From NCBI RefSeq assembly GCF_002127325.2, contig NC_035439.2:146141709-146205708 (forward strand): a DNA stretch of 64,000 bases, read 5' to 3'. The position numbers and the translations under genes were made by a program. The first letter of the stretch is position 1; each line of letters begins with the position of its first letter. Below, in pieces: positions 11,309 through 22,023 of this stretch. Source of the stretch: Helianthus annuus. Lineage: Eukaryota > Streptophyta > Magnoliopsida > Asterales > Asteraceae. The notes beneath the pieces were generated by a model. It was not told where the DNA came from, made no database searches, and was given only the letters and a program-made list of their open reading frames with translations.

Positions 11309-12523
11309 TCATGCATGGTTGGCTATTAACCAATCCATTCCTAACACTACATCGAATCCGGCTAAATTCATTGGTAACAGATTTGCAGAAAACTTATGGC
11401 CTAATAATTCTATTTTTCCTTCTTGCCAGATTTTATCTATTTTCACAGAATTTCCTTCTGCGGTTTCTACTGTGAAGATTTGCCTAAGAGTGGTTAAAGG
11501 TAACTTAAGATCTTGGCAAAATGAAGTATTTATAAAACTTTGGTTCGCACCAGAGTCAAATAATACTTTTGCAAATATGTCGTGAACTAAGAACGTACCA
11601 GCTATCACATCTGGAATGAGTTCGGCCTCTTTAGTGGTTAGTTGGAACGCACGCGCATTTCTCTTAGTTGTTCCTTCAGCTGGTTTGGCTTGGTTGGCTA
11701 CAGGTTTAGCTAATTTAGGGCATTCAAATTGAAAATGTCCCCTTTCTCTGCAATTATAACAAATTCTTGTTTTCTTTCTGCAGTCTTCTTCCCGATGTCC
11801 TTTCGTCTTGCAAAAATTGCAAACCATGTTGCATTGTCCATAATGCTTCTTTTTGCAAGTTTTGCAGAAGGGAGATGATGAGGATTGCCCCGTTCCTCTT
11901 TTCTTTGTATTACCCACACGAAATCCTTGGGTAATCTTTTGAACTAATTCCTTCTTGCGATCTTCCTCTCTTGTGCGTACCAATTCATCTGTTAGGGTAT
12001 TAGCTAATTCTACAACATCGTCAATAGTACGAGGTCTCGCAGCTTTAACGATGTTTCGGATTTCACTAATTAGCCCCCAGATGTAACGAGAAATAAGTAC
12101 CGGTTCTGGCGAAGCCAGTGTTGGCACCACCCTTGCGTATTCAAAGAATGTCGAAGTATAGCCTCGGCAATCTACTCCTGTCATACGGTGACTTAGGAAT
12201 TTGTTTGCCATTTGGTCTTTTTCATATTCAGGACATAATTTTCTTTCTACAAGACTCTTAAATTCTTCCCAACTCATAGTATAGGCTATCCTTCTTCCTT
12301 TTGCCTGGAGGATCGTATTCCACCATTCTAGCGCTCCTTGTTTGAACAGATTTGATGCATACATCACGTGATCCTCTTCGGCACATTTGCTTATTGCAAT
12401 CACTGCTTCGGTTTTCTCTAACCAACGCAGTGTTGCAGTTGCCCCTTCGTTACCTGCAAATTCAGCGGGTTTGCAGGCAAGAAACTCTTTGTAAGTGCAA
12501 CCAGGCGTTGCAGCTTTTATTCT
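11309..12523 (-). pseudogene. gag: Ty3 gag (C-terminal part) and protease
   Basis: Minus-strand frame with the Ty3 gag core (YKEFLACKPAEFAGNEG..., EWWNTI), two CCHC zinc knuckles (CNFCKTKGHREEDC and CYNCRERGHFQFEC) preceded by a Cys-rich stretch, and an aspartic protease with active-site DSGANQSF. Gag forms the particle and binds RNA through the knuckles. The frame enters the CACTA transposon at 12524; the N-terminal part is at 19017-19286. The last codon before pol is a TGA. Confidence 0.92.
12521..12523 (+). other. Left 3-bp target duplication (TCT) of CACTA element
   Basis: TCT here and at 19014-19016 flank the CACTA ends. Three bases is the standard duplication for CACTA/EnSpm transposons. 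Confidence 0.9.
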
Positions 12524-12559
12524 CACTACAAGAAAAATGGGTTTTTAGTACGTGCAAAA

Positions 12560-13150
12560 GCCTCCTAAAATGCTACTTTATAGGACCTTTCAGTTAATAG
12601 GACCAATGGTAAAAGCGTTTTATGTAAAGGGGTCGTAATAAGTCTCAGAAATAAAAAAGCGTCCTAACATCTCAAATAAGATTATGAAACCAATTTTATG
12701 GTTGCGTAATATGTCTTTGAACAACCAAAATAGTGTCCTAATAAAAACATATTAGGACACTTTTACGATGTTCTAACATGTGCTTACATTCTTTTAATCT
12801 TTTGATACACTTACAAGCGTCCTTAGAAATTAATTGATAGGACCCTTATGATGTAACATTATAGCTAATTTAGTACCAAGAAAAGGGTCCTAATATACCA
12901 AATAAGATTATGAAACCAATTTTATGGTCGCATAATATGTCTATAGACAACTTAAATAGCGTCTTAAAAAGAATATATTAGGACACTTTTACAATGTTCT
13001 AATATGTGATTACCTACTTTTAATCTTTTAATACACATACAAGCGTTCTTAAAAATTAATTTATAGGACACTTATGATGTAACATTATAACTACTTTAAT
13101 ATCAAGAAAATGGTCCTAATATCCCAAATAAGATTATAAAACGAATTTTA
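12560..13150. repeat. Left subterminal repeat region of CACTA
   Basis: Two imperfect copies of a roughly 240-base unit with inner motifs such as GTCCTAATA, TATTAGGACACTTTTAC and CAAATAAGATTATGAAACC. Mirrors the repeat region at the right end. Confidence 0.75.
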
Positions 13151-14108
13151 TAAACAGACCATCAACATGTAACATCCTAATAGTTATTGTATAACATCAA
13201 CTAATGAAAGAAATAAAACTTCATTATATTTCAAATAAGCATGTTCATAACAAAAACACTAACCATAAATAAGTTATAACATTATCTAACATAAAGTCTT
13301 AACACTTAACAAAGAAATTAAAAGCAATTAAAGAAATAAGAAGCATAAAATCTTGAGTCATCATGCGTCCTCAATCCCCATGGACTACCTAGAAATAAAC
13401 CATCCATGTATAAGCATTAAGTTCCATGATATTAAAATTATTTGTATCACAAGTTTAACAAATACATACCGAGATGAATGGATAGGGCTATGCGATGGAT
13501 GCACCAATGCATTCTAAATCAGTTCTATTCAGAAATTCAAATTGTTGATTAAGTATAATGAAATACTAACATAAAAGATTAATTGCTTGATCTCAGCATC
13601 ATGTTAAATAATGTGTGCAGATTGAGAACATGATACAAACCAACTTTTACCTGCAAATATATGAGTTAATAATGATTTATGAAGATGCAAGAACCACACT
13701 GAGAACTTTATAAGAAAAAAATTGGCAAATTGGGTAATCAATTGAAGACAAAAATCTTTTATTTTCTGGGAGTTTAATTGAAGACAAGAATTATTAAATA
13801 AAGTCTCCAATGGCAATTTGTAACTTAGTACTATTACTATCCCGACTCAACTCACTCTATTTCTGATTCTTTATTGTTATTTTATCAGCCTATGAAAAAA
13901 ATGCCCCTCAAGTACAATTGGAATCAACCATTAACTAACTGAACTAGTAACACATGATTGTATTTGGCATCTTTAAGCTAAAATCACACTTTCTAGCAAA
14001 CATGATTATTATGTAGGCTTTTGTATCTGCTAGAGTCTTAAATGTTAGAAACCATTCCTCATAAACCATGGTTGTAAAAACACGTAGATTAATTAACGTA
14101 TTATTTAC
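13151..14108. other. CACTA interior, AT-rich, no gene recognised
   Basis: Only short fortuitous open frames. It includes intron-like sequence downstream (minus strand) of the splice donor at 14108. Confidence 0.5.
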
Positions 14109-14186
14109 CTTCAAAGTGACGACGTCATCTCCACTACTATTGATAAAGGCCTTGTATACTTGTGCAAACCCACCCTTTGATCTCAT
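14109..14186 (-). pseudogene. Captured protein-kinase exon fragment (possibly BUB1-like)
   Basis: The minus strand encodes MRSKGGFAQVYKAFINSSG followed by DDVVTLK, then an exact splice donor GTAAATAA at 14108-14101. GGFAQVYKA plus a downstream V-x-L-K resembles the glycine-rich loop and beta-3 Lys of a protein kinase; the spacing and wording recall plant BUB1 mitotic-checkpoint kinases. Just upstream, a different frame reads KKYEIKG, as if a few bases were lost before the glycine loop. The rest of a kinase is absent. Best read as transduplication of a host gene fragment, intron border included, into the CACTA element. The BUB1 assignment is tentative. Confidence 0.4.
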
Positions 14187-15379
14187 ACTTTTTCCCCGTG
14201 TGATATACTATGTTAATAAAATGTCATAACTGAGGTTGGAGTCGATAGATAAATTGAGATTGAATGATAAAATGAAACTTATGCTGACCTTAGTATTGAC
14301 TTGGAGCTTCCAAGAATTTCTTATTTTCTCGGGTTGTTTTTTCATTCACCTGAAATGTTGGGAAAATTCTTCATATATGAGGAAAATATATATTTTGACA
14401 CACTCACTAACAAAAATAATAGAGTTAAAAGTTCTTGCTTTAACACTATAGACTTTTTTTCTAAATTTATTCAGTAGAACACAATGTATATGGATCAACC
14501 GTATATATACAGATACATATATTAATTTTATAACTTTTGAAAGAGTAAAAAGAACTTTTAGAAGAAAAACATTTATGGTTACCAGGAGTAACAAGCATAA
14601 ATATGCTGAGCCAGTGAAATCTGCACTTTTGGAGATACAAACAAGATCAGCAGTACATAAAAACTACAAGTTCAAAAACAAACCCATCAAATTAAACCAG
14701 CAATCTTCCATTTTTGAATCACAAACTTTGGGCTTTCGTTTCATTGATAAATAATTTGAGAAAAACAAGCAAATGTAACTAAAACTTTAAATTAAAACAC
14801 AAATTAGGGCTCAGAAATCACAGTAATTGGTGCAAGATTAGAGATCTATACCTTTAGAAAAAGAACCCGCTTGAAACTTAGGGTAGGAAACTACACCAAG
14901 TTTGATTGATTGTAACAAATCAGATCTAATTTTCACTGAGGACTTTCATCTTGCCGCTTCATGCTTCTAATTGTAAAAATCCCATAGCGTTTTTTGAGAT
15001 AGCAGAAGATTAGCAATAAAAGATAAAAAAAATGAATCAAACACCATTAGGTTTAGATTTTCTTACAAGGTTGTGAAGTAGAACAGAGGACGAATAAACC
15101 ATGAAGAAGTAAACACAAACGTCCGTCCAGAAGATTGATCAGGGTGATTAATGATTTTTACCAGGTTTTGAACCCTAAGAATGATTCTTAGACTAAAGTT
15201 CTTCACACATAAGCCATGAGCTTCAGGTTATGGGAGAAAGAGAAAGTGAAACACAATCAATCTTTGGGATAAGAAAGATTTTCCATTTTTCATTTTGAAT
15301 TCTGTTGGAGTTGACCGCCCATTGAAATTTTTAATTTTGAATTCGACCGCTATCTTTTAAGCTCATAGCTTTAGAGGCT
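14187..15379. other. CACTA interior, no gene recognised
   Basis: AT-rich sequence with short open frames on both strands (for example 14236-14451 plus and 14346-14594 minus). None shows a recognisable motif. It could include introns and exons of the same captured gene. Confidence 0.45.
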
Positions 15380-15382
15380 TTA

Positions 15383-16288
15383 GACTATGGGGTATGGGGC
15401 AGAGGTTGGTGCGTGGGTTCGGTGAAAACGCCTAAGTCACCACCCCGGGTAAGCTTGGCCCCTTGGGCGGGGGATTTAACCCAGGCGTTGGGCATGCCTA
15501 GCGGTCCTATGTGGCCGCCTCTTATTGGCTTGTTTGTTAGGGCATAGCGGGCCATGTTTAAATTTTAAAATATAACCGTTTGGCCAAGCCAAACGGTTCA
15601 CCCACCCACCTGTCCACATCGCTATATAACCTCCAACCCCACCGGCTATCCACATCGCTATCCCAACCCAAGTCACCTACCCGAACCGCTACCCACAAAC
15701 ACTTGATCGATGGCATCTTGGATGCCCGAGGAAGAGCTAGCCCTTGTCACGAGCGTCGTGGAAGCGATGAAGGGCCGTCAACCCGGTGAGACCCGTTACT
15801 GGCCGGAAGCTTTCGCTAGCTACCCGCACAACGTGGGAAACGACCGACACAATTTAAACGTGTGCCAACACAAGTGGCGCGAGCTACGACCGAAGCTCGA
15901 TCGTTTTAAAGCCTACTACGACAGCGTCCCGGGCGGTGAGATAAGTCACGAAGACCGGGTGGTGGTGGCCAACATCGAGTTCCAGGGCAAGGAGCGGAAG
16001 CCGTTTGACAAGCTCGCCCTTTTCGAAATCTACCTAACGCTTTAGGTTTTTTTTTTTTGTAATCCTTTTTTTTGTAGAATTTTGTAATTTTTTGGAAATT
16101 TTAATAAAATTTTAGGCTTTTTTTTAAATGTTGTGTGTATTTTTTTAATTTTAGGTTTTTTTATTTTAATAAACCTGGCCAAGCCACGCGGGCTAGCCAC
16201 GCCCCGCCATACCCCACGGACACGTCACTCTCGAACTCCACGTGTCAACTCATGCCCCAAACCCTCGCCCCCACCATACCCCACGGTC
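15383..16288. mobile_element. PIF/Harbinger-like element, 906 bp, with Myb/SANT ORF
   Basis: Ends GACTATGGGGTATGG and, inverted, GACCGTGGGGTATGG (13 of 15 identical), flanked by TTA at 15380-15382 and 16289-16291, the target preferred by PIF/Harbinger elements. It is much more GC-rich than the surrounding CACTA DNA. Only a Myb/SANT-like ORF is present; the DDE nuclease gene is absent. An imperfect 22-base direct repeat (AAGCTCATAGCTTTAGAGG / AAGCTTGTAGCTTAAGAGG types) lies just outside both ends. Confidence 0.7.
15710..16045 (+). CDS. Myb/SANT-like DNA-binding protein, 111 aa
   Basis: Intact ORF starting MASWMPEEELALVTS with three spaced Trp/aromatic residues (W4, W27 in RYWPEAF, W in HKWREL), helical segments and a C-terminal KPFDKLALFEIYL block. 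This is the trihelix/Myb-like layout of the second protein encoded by PIF/Harbinger elements and of the related plant proteins often labelled 'glutathione S-transferase T3-like' or NAM-associated. Such proteins bind the element's ends and help the nuclease into the nucleus. A TATA-like CTATATAA at 15621-15628 lies about 85 bases upstream. It is shorter than typical proteins of this group and may lack the C-terminal domain. Confidence 0.6.
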   Translation: MASWMPEEELALVTSVVEAMKGRQPGETRYWPEAFASYPHNVGNDRHNLNVCQHKWRELRPKLDRFKAYYDSVPGGEISHEDRVVVANIEFQGKERKPFDKLALFEIYLTL

Positions 16289-16379
16289 TTAAGCTTGTAG
16301 CTTAAGAGGCTTGTACATCATGCATTAAATCAATTTTAAGGGAAGTGGCAAATGACCTAAGTTGCCCTTCCAATATGTA

Positions 16380-17355
16380 TATTATATACAATATAGATAA
16401 CTAGTAAATAATAAATCAGCCAAGCTCGAGCTTGAAAATTACTCACACACCAGGCTCGAGCTCTCTTAATTAAACGAGCCCAACCCCTACGTTTGACCTA
16501 CTATTATCCATCGTGCTCCATTAAGGCCTAATATGTTCCATTAAAACATGTATGATCCACTATTTGGCCGTTGTGAATTATTTAGGCCCAATATGGTCCA
16601 TTAACACATATATGATCTACTACTGTTTATGGTGATCCATTAAGGCCCAATATTGTCCACTAAGACTTGTATGATCTACTATTTGGCCGTTGTGAATTAT
16701 TTAGGCCCAATATGGTCCATTAACACATATATGATCTACTACTGTTTATCGTGATCCATTAAGGCCCAATATTGTCCATTAAGACTTGTACGATCTACTA
16801 TTGTACATTGTGTTCGATTAACACATATATGATCCATTATTTGTCTTTGTGATCCATTTAGGCTCAATACGGTCCATTAAGATATGTATGTTCCACTATT
16901 GGTCCTTGTGATCCACTAAGGCCCAATATGGTTCATTAAGAAATGTATGATCCACTATTGGCCATTGTGATCTATTTAGGCCCAACATGGTCCATTAAGA
17001 CATGTTTGACTACTATTCTCCATTATGATCCATTAAAGGGTTGTTTGGTAGCCTCTTAATGACCATTCAGATGCTACCTTTTAATGGTTTAAAACCTCTG
17101 AATGAATAAGAGGTAACCTCAAGTCTGAATAGTTAAGTGGTAACCTCTGAATGGTAAATCATCACATGTCACATTCTTCTACCTTCTCATAGGTAAAATT
17201 CTTAATGGTTCCATTAAGAGGTAGCCTCTTAATGACCATTCAGAGGCTACCAAACAGCCCCTAAGGCCTAATATGGTCCATTAACACACATATATGACCC
17301 ACTATTGGCCATTGTAATCCATTAAGTCCCAATATGGTCTATTAATACATATATG
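16380..17355. repeat. Tandem repeat array, about 59-bp units, in CACTA
   Basis: Units with GGCCCAATATGGTCCATTAA and ATGATCCACTATTGGCC recur about every 59 bases; a 118-base dimer is repeated nearly exactly at about 16572-16690 and 16692-16809. The array is interrupted by the MITE at 17037-17261. Confidence 0.8.
17037..17261. mobile_element. Tourist-like MITE, 225 bp
   Basis: Ends AGGGTTGTTTGGTAGCCTCT and, inverted, GGGGCTGTTTGGTAGCCTCT, flanked by TAA on both sides (17034-17036 and 17262-17264). Internal sequence is itself largely self-complementary (TTAATGACCATTCAGA and its inverse). GGG..TGTTTGG ends and TAA targets fit Tourist/PIF MITEs. Confidence 0.75.
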
Positions 17356-17580
17356 ATTAGGGATGTGCTCAGTATCGATACGAAAATACCGCTACCGAAA
17401 ATCGTCAACTATGGGTACAGGTACCGGTACTGAAAATGTTCGGTACGATACTCTACGTTACCGGTATTTGAAAATTAAACTCGGTATAATATTGGTAGCG
17501 TACCAAAAACGCCAAAAAGTGGGTACCGAAAATAATTCGGTACGAGAAATTTGGCACTAGTACTAATTTTGCATACATTA
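17356..17580. repeat. GGTACCG-rich segment
   Basis: Repeated short motifs (GGTACCGGTAC, TCGGTAC, GTACCGAAAAT) suggest a degenerate simple array. Similar GGTACG-rich patches occur at about 52910-53045 and 53890-54090. Confidence 0.5.
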
Positions 17581-17739
17581 AAAACGTATATAAACGTAAC
17601 TAATATACATACTCTTACATATTATTAAGAAGAAAACACATATGGTTAGAATAGTATAACATTAATAATAGCATAAATTTTTAAATATGTAGTAAGATTT
17701 TTTTTTGTTTTATAATATTAACTAATATAATTTTCAAAT

Positions 17740-17965
17740 GAGAATATTAATTGAGAGGGGAGTTTTGAATGAAATATTTTGGTGTGAAGTTTTAGAATGA
17801 AATATTTTTAGGGGGAAGTTATTTTGGGGTAAGTTTAACTTTTAGAATGAATATTTTGGTGGGAAGTTTTAGGATGAAATATTTTGAGGGTAAATTTAAA
17901 TTCTAAGATAAATATTTTGGTGGGAAGTTTTAGAATGAAATAATTTTGGGAAATTTTTTAATATG
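17740..17965. repeat. Short imperfect tandem repeat, roughly 55-60 bp unit
   Basis: AATATTTTGGTGGGAAGTTT and variants recur four times with AGAATGAAATATTTT between them. Confidence 0.6.
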
Positions 17966-18059
17966 TTGTAAGTTTAACATTTAATCACACATTTTTTCAT
18001 AACATTTGATAATATTTCATCACACGAAAATAAACAAAGTGACAATGATGTGATGAATG

Positions 18060-18995
18060 TTATGTAAAGGCCCATGATTTTTTTTTTTAATTTTTAAGTG
18101 TAGAAAATAATATCAAGTGTTCTATTAACCTTTGGTCAAAGAAAATAATATACATAACTATATGTATTAAATTTTAGCCACATTAGTAAATATCAAGTGT
18201 CCTAATACGGTGTATTATAATAACACCATAATAATTAAGCGTCATATAAAGGTTAAAGTTATAAGACCCTAGTGTCAAGTGTTCTATTAAGTTATGTTAT
18301 AATGGAACTCTAGCGAATAAGCGTCCTATAAAACTGATGTTTTATGATTCAAATATCAGGTGCCCTATTACAGTGTATTATAATAAGTTAATAACACCAC
18401 AATGATTAAGCGTCCTATAAAGGTTAAATTTATAAGACCAAAATGTCATGTGTCTTTTTAAGTTATATTATAATAAAACTCTAGCGATAAGTGTCCTATA
18501 AAACTAATGTTTTATGACTCAAATATCAAGTGTCCTATTACGGTGTATTATAATAACACCACAATGATTAAGCGTCCTATAAAGTTTAAAGTTACAAGAC
18601 CCAAGTGTCAAGTGTCCTATTAAGTTAAGTTCTAATATGACTTCGACTAGAAAGGGTCCTATAACACTGAACATTTATGACTTAACTACAACGTGTCCTA
18701 TTAGGTTATGTTATAATAGGACCTCAGATGATCAAGTGTCCTAATACAATACCACATAATGGGACGCTAACAATTAAATGTCTTATATAGTACTTTATTA
18801 GGATCTACGTTTTAAGTGTCCTATTAAATTATATGATAATAGGACCCAAAAAAATCATCCATCCTATTAAATAGTATTTTAGGACACCGGTTTAGTAGAG
18901 TATATTATAAAAGGACCCCAAAAAGTTCATTAGTCCTATTAAATAGTTTTTTAGGACCCTCTTTAACAAGCGTCCCACAGAAAAGGTCATAAAAA
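18060..18995. repeat. Right subterminal repeat array of CACTA
   Basis: Many imperfect units of about 100-150 bases built from AAGTGTCCTATTA, TTATAATAACACCACAATG and AGCGTCCTATAAAG. This is the counterpart of the left-end array. Density rises toward the terminus, as in other CACTA elements. Confidence 0.85.
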
Positions 18996-19016
18996 GCCAT
19001 TTTTGTTGTAGTGTCT

Positions 19017-19286
19017 TTTAGGGAGTGGGGCTTGTTGCGGGTCATGATTTTCATGATTGCCGCCTCCATTTATGCTGTTACTGCCGTTATCTTCCGGAGT
19101 ACGTTTACTAGAAATTAATTGTTGTGGTTCGGCAGGTTTTTGAACAGCAGCCACAATTTCTGGAATAGCATGAGCTATCCCTTGGGCGATAAAGTGCTCG
19201 ATATCTTGTCGAGTTATATATTGATCTTCTTGTTCTGGCTCAGATTGATTTACTTCATTAATTGGTTCATTGTTAGCGTTTTCCAT
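19017..19286 (-). pseudogene. gag: Ty3 gag, N-terminal part (split by CACTA)
   Basis: The minus-strand ATG at 19286 opens MENANNEPINEVNQSEPEQE, followed by an acidic and Gln/Pro-rich stretch and a basic end (APLPK) that meets the CACTA border. Removing the CACTA element and one TCT copy restores frame with the gag part ending at 12523, which shows that the transposon, not decay, split this gene. Confidence 0.85.
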
Positions 19287-19547
19287 CTGTTAATTGGTAG
19301 AAATTATTAGTGTCTAACTTATTAATAATAAAATTCACACAGATGAACACATAAATTATCACACCATACAAGCATAACCAAAATTGTCGATTTCCCGACT
19401 TTCATTTTTGTTATTGTATATTGTATATGCCTCCGTACACACCGTATCTTACAGAGTTTTATTGCCCATTTTACAAAGTTTATTTTTTTTGGTTACTATT
19501 TATATATAATAAGATTTCCTGGCTTTTTCATGGGTTGACTGACGGTT

Positions 19548-20297
19548 TTAGTAACGATGTTCTCTCTCATCGTATTTCCAAGTCAGATGCTCTCCCATTT
19601 CCCCGATCCTATTACCCGTACCTATCAGTTCTTCGCCGAACTGACGGAGTTCAGCTAGATTTTTATTACTCATGGGTGGATTGGGGATTGGTTCGGGATC
19701 GAATTGAGGAAGGAAACTATAAGGACTATTGACTATATTTTGGAATTGCCAGTCGTTTGTCCACCATTCCTCCAGTTCACCTAGTGGTCGGGTATGGATT
19801 AAAGGTTCGGGAATAGCCGGTGCTACGTTCAAAGGAAATTGGACTGTAGCCGGGTAAGGATACAAATTAGTGCGGATTGGGCTTATGACCTCACAGTTTC
19901 CTAATAGACGGTCTATTTCGTCTTGAAACGTGATTTCTTCTGGCTGTTTAGAACTTTCGCCAATCTCTATTCCTTTTTGCTTAAGATCTATTCCTATTTC
20001 CTTTTCGGGTGGTTTCGAACTTTCTCCAGTTTCTGGTTCCTTTCCCTTGCTCATGCTCACAGGATTTTCTATTTTAGGGAGTCTCCTAGTGGCTGGTTTC
20101 CTACGGCGTACTTTCCTCCACCCTACATATCTTCTCTTCTTTTTAGGTTTGGCTTTTTCCAGTGGTGGAGCTTGGAATTCCACGGGTTCTTCTATGTCAG
20201 CAATGTAACCAGTAAAGTCGTGAGAGACTTCGATAGGCACTGGATATAAGTTGAGATTCTGAAAAGCTTCCGACATCTCATTCATGCTGCATAGCAT
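19548..20297 (-). CDS. Unrecognised leader ORF of second Ty3 element, up to 249 aa
   Basis: Intact minus-strand frame between the PBS and gag, on the same strand as gag. First ATG at 20297; a likely alternative start is the Met of MSEAFQNLNLYPVP a few codons later. The product is polar, with a strongly basic block KPKKKRRYVGWRKVRRRK that looks like a nuclear-localisation or nucleic-acid-binding signal, then two near-repeats around GESSKPPEKE / GESSKQPEE, then a Pro/Trp-rich C-terminal part (LEEWWTNDWQFQNIVNS). No family recognised. Position before gag is unusual for Ty3 elements. It is unclear how it would be translated. Confidence 0.55.
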   Translation of the reverse strand: MLCSMNEMSEAFQNLNLYPVPIEVSHDFTGYIADIEEPVEFQAPPLEKAKPKKKRRYVGWRKVRRRKPATRRLPKIENPVSMSKGKEPETGESSKPPEKEIGIDLKQKGIEIGESSKQPEEITFQDEIDRLLGNCEVISPIRTNLYPYPATVQFPLNVAPAIPEPLIHTRPLGELEEWWTNDWQFQNIVNSPYSFLPQFDPEPIPNPPMSNKNLAELRQFGEELIGTGNRIGEMGEHLTWKYDEREHRY

Positions 20298-20451
20298 ATA
20301 TGCAAAAATGCAATGTTAAAACCTTGGAACAAAGTTTAACAAACAAACACTGAAGTTTTATTGCATATTACTTTGTACAGAAGAAAACACACTAGGATTT
20401 ATTTATTTACTGGATAGTGATTTTTCTTACTAGCCCCAACTTATCAGATAT

Positions 20452-20757
20452 TTAGAGATTTGCATTTTCTGCTACGGTAGCTAGCATATAAAGATTTGCC
20501 CATTTCCCGTCTAATTTATCTTCCCAAGGTGCATTATTACCCAATTCTTGGACTTCTGGGTTAAACCTAACTCTCTTGGTTCGGGGTTTCTTTTTCTCCT
20601 GACTCTTTTTAAGTATCGAATCCCTTTTCTCTGGGGAAAGAGGATTCTCATAGTTTGCTTTGCGGACAAAGATTCCTTCTTCTAGGTTTACTGGGTTTTT
20701 TTAAGGAGATGCAACATCTAGTTTGTGGTAGATAGCAGACAGCTTTTGTTTACCCAT
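20452..20757 (-). pseudogene. Second leader ORF of Ty3 element, about 101 codons, one stop
   Basis: From the minus-strand ATG at 20757 the frame reads MGKQKLSAIYHKLDVASP, meets TAA at about 20703-20701 beside a run of seven A, then stays open to 20452 with a Lys/Arg-rich middle (KRDSILKKSQEKKKPRTKR) and the end WANLYMLATVAENANL. The stop beside a homopolymer may be an indel or point mutation. No known domain; same strand as gag and the ORF at 19548-20297. Confidence 0.4.
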
Positions 20758-20899
20758 ACTGTAACTATCAAATAATCAGTTAATAAAACATATAATCACA
20801 GAATAATAACTAGTAGAATTAAGTATTTTGTCAAATACTTAATTTAGTATTAGGCTTAATCAGAGGCTCGATCAGTGGCTCAATAGTTATTAATTCTTA

Positions 20900-20911
20900 G
20901 CTCTGATACCA
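20900..20911 (-). other. Primer-binding site (initiator tRNA-Met), second Ty3 element
   Basis: Minus strand TGGTATCAGAGC, complementary to the 3' end of plant initiator tRNA-Met, 7 bases inside the LTR border at 20919. Confidence 0.92.
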
Positions 20912-20918
20912 CCTTCAC

Positions 20919-22023
20919 TGTCACGGCTCCCCGACCCACCCCGGACGGAGCCGGGGGCCGCGAGGCAGTTCCCGTGGTATCCGTGGTATTTACTTTATGC
21001 GACAGCGGAAGTCTTTTATTTACAGGATCTTTTCACCGGAAAATACTCGTTTAATATATTACACAAAGTTAAGGGATAAATCCCATAATTTACAATAAGT
21101 TGATTTCACACAGAAATCTTTATTTTCCAAAACATGTTCCATTTATTTATTTACACTGAGCCACTTCTCTGAGATTGATAGTGCTTTACTGCACTTTTTC
21201 TGGATCACACAGATCACCTGAAACATGTTTGAAAAAGGTTTTGTCAGCGGGGAAATACTGAGTGAATCATTCAGTTTACTAAAACGACCCGTTAGTTATA
21301 ATTTCACAGTATTAAGAGCGATTACAATGTTTCTATCAACCAATTATCAAGAATGGGTATTTGTCACTCGACCGGATCTGTGACTGTGGTCATACCACTA
21401 TTGGGTCCCGTCGCCCCAATCGTGACGGTTCACTCACATAGAGTGATACTCACTCACCTAGAGTGAGAAAAATAGTAATGTGCACAATACCCCACATACC
21501 AGCTGTAATTTGGTGATTACAAAGACTTAATCCCTGTAATTATAACCTTGAAAATAATTTGGAGTATTGTAAAACAGTTGATAAAAAGAGAATGACTCAC
21601 ATTGCAGTTTAACGAGCAAAGAGATAATGCCTACTGATTATCCTTGCTTACACCTAGTTTAACATAATGCACACACAGGCATGTTAGTAACTAATACAGC
21701 AGTTACGTCAATTCACGAGATTAAACCCTCACAACGATTAATCAGTGCAATACTTGATAATTCAGTTGGATTCACAACGAATAACAGAGCATAGTCCGAA
21801 TTCGAACAGCACTCTAATATTCAAGTCGAAATCACGACGAATAATCAAAGTACAAGCTCAATTGAGCAGCACCCGGACTATCGTTGGATAGTTATAATCG
21901 ATCGGACGTTGAATCGTAATAGCGATCGAGTTATTACCCTGATTGCGGCAGCGTTTCGTGATCGTGTGTGTGTGTTTAGATTGATTTTCGAAATAACAGA
22001 ACGTCCACAGAGGATTTGTGAAA
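20919..22023 (-). repeat. 5' LTR of second Ty3 element, R/U5-side part
   Basis: Matches 6750-7854 of the other LTR nearly base for base, then breaks off at 22023/22024. The remaining LTR portion is at 27325-27604. Confidence 0.93.

Larger units (their letters stand above)
12524..19013. mobile_element. CACTA (EnSpm/CMC) DNA transposon, non-autonomous, 6.49 kb
   Basis: Left end CACTACAAGAAAAATGG; the right end read inward on the minus strand is CACTACAACAAAAATGG. Both are flanked by TCT, and the element interrupts Ty3 gag without other loss. Subterminal arrays rich in AGGACACTT / GTCCTATTA-type units occupy about 0.6 kb on the left and 0.95 kb on the right, a hallmark of the superfamily where TNPA-like proteins bind. 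No transposase (TNPD/TNPA) is recognisable, so it depends on a helper. It contains a kinase-like exon fragment, a Harbinger-like element, a MITE and satellite arrays. Confidence 0.93.
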
